The translations under genes were made by a program, and so were the position numbers. Below are positions 23,857 to 24,452 of a stretch of DNA of 24,452 nt, piece after piece. Source of the stretch: Fluviicola sp. (lineage in GTDB: Bacteria > Bacteroidota > Bacteroidia > Flavobacteriales_D > Crocinitomicaceae); the NCBI RefSeq assembly GCF_030151805.1, contig NZ_JASLCN010000453.1, positions 1 to 24,452 of the forward strand, written 5' to 3'. Every line of letters starts with the position of its first letter. The first letter of the stretch is position 1. The notes below the pieces were generated by a model. The model was not told the DNA's origin, did not search any database, and saw only the letters and a list, made by a program, of their open reading frames with translations.

Positions 23857-23993
23857 TGATTTAATAATACGTGTTTCTTAAATCGTTTTAGTTTTTAATA
23901 AATCATTCATTTTCAATTAATTAAATTTTAACTAAAATTTAGCAAGTCTTTCTTTGCCGCGAATTTTTTTAGGAACATAGTCTCCGCTTTTCA

Positions 23994-24001
23994 TACATTT
24001 G
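23994..24001 (+). promoter_or_regulatory. -7 promoter box TACATTTG for the last gene
   Basis: Exact TAnnTTTG match, 16 bases before the ATG at 24018. No good -33 box at the expected distance. Confidence 0.4.
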
Positions 24002-24017
24002 ACAAAAATTTCAAAAA

Positions 24018-24452
24018 ATGAAAAGACTTTTACTAATACCTATTTTGCTTTTGAGTGGAATCTCCGTGGCACAGGTCGCAATGACCGGAACCGGAAGTTA
24101 TACTCAGAATTTTAATACCTTGGCAAATACCGGAACAACGAATCCCTGGGTAGACAATTCAACAATTCCAAATTGGTATTCTCAACGTACAGGAACAGGA
24201 ACCGTTTACCTTGCCGGAACAGGAAGTGCTAATCAAGGGGCATTATATAGCTTCGGTTCAACAGCTGCAACAGAAAGAGCTCTTGGTTCATTAGGTTCAG
24301 GAAATGCGGCGGCTGGAAGTTTTGCTCATGGTCTTTTGTTCCGCAATACTTCTTCCGGAGATATTGGTACAATAACAGTTAGTTATACGATGGAGCAATG
24401 GAGAGACGGTGGGTCTGCAACTACCGGAGCACCACAGTCCATGACATTTTGG
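24018..24452 (+). CDS. Secreted protein, N-terminal part (runs off the window)
   Basis: The frame opens at ATG 24018 and stays open for 145 codons to the window edge. A signal peptide (KRLLLIPILLLSGISVAQ, cleaved near residue 19) precedes a Gly/Thr/Asn-rich domain: TGSYTQNFNTLANTGTTNPW, then NSTIPNWYSQRTGTG, LGSLGSGNAAAGSFAHGLLF and TITVSYTMEQWRDGG. This N-terminal module is common in large Bacteroidota surface proteins that later carry lamin-tail, nuclease or fibronectin-like domains and a T9SS sorting domain; what follows here cannot be seen. The upstream 161 bp are AT-rich. Confidence 0.8.
   Translation, partial: MKRLLLIPILLLSGISVAQVAMTGTGSYTQNFNTLANTGTTNPWVDNSTIPNWYSQRTGTGTVYLAGTGSANQGALYSFGSTAATERALGSLGSGNAAAGSFAHGLLFRNTSSGDIGTITVSYTMEQWRDGGSATTGAPQSMTFW

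Overview
The window looks like a chromosomal segment of a Bacteroidota bacterium, probably a flavobacterial lineage near Fluviicola/Crocinitomicaceae. The evidence is: C-terminal type IX secretion (T9SS) sorting domains with the FDLYPNP-type start, upstream boxes matching the Bacteroidota sigma consensus TAnnTTTG, moderate AT content, a LytS-type kinase paired with a LytTR regulator, and the HYC_CC_PP and YhhN families. The genus is inferred by eye and was not searched.

Layout. 1-1636: 3' part of a c-type cytochrome protein. 1703-2198: a compact cassette in which a DUF559 nuclease-like gene sits between two identical 32-bp G/C-run repeats in inverted orientation; a third copy (30 of 32 bases) lies in frame inside leuS at 9884-9915. 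2219-3855 (minus): a YhhN-like membrane protein followed by a sterol desaturase/fatty acid hydroxylase. 4013-7428 (plus): a copper-handling group made of a Cys-rich HYC_CC_PP-like protein, a T9SS-secreted protein, a T9SS-exported multicopper oxidase and an HMA-domain lipoprotein. 7985-10798 (minus): leucyl-tRNA synthetase. 11102-11311: a tiny basic secreted protein. 11543-14669: a TPR sensor kinase and LytTR response regulator separated by nine perfect copies of a 7-bp repeat. 14670-15116: a non-coding stretch with terminators and a long-range inverted repeat. 15117-16003: two small cytosolic proteins, one with an Asp-rich tail, and a 53-residue membrane protein. 16197-17537: a secreted protein. 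17634-19430 (minus): lepA. 19570-20626 (minus): a bestrophin-like channel and a 54-residue membrane protein. 20823-23856: chain-length determinant, O-antigen ligase-like protein and riboflavin synthase in a tight operon. 24018-end: start of a secreted protein.

Functionally most of the window is housekeeping and envelope biology. The most unusual signal is the dispersed palindromic repeat: it flanks a nuclease-fold gene as terminal inverted repeats and has also been tolerated as an in-frame peptide insertion in an essential aminoacyl-tRNA synthetase. The variable-number heptamer tract between the kinase and its regulator is the second most interesting structure.
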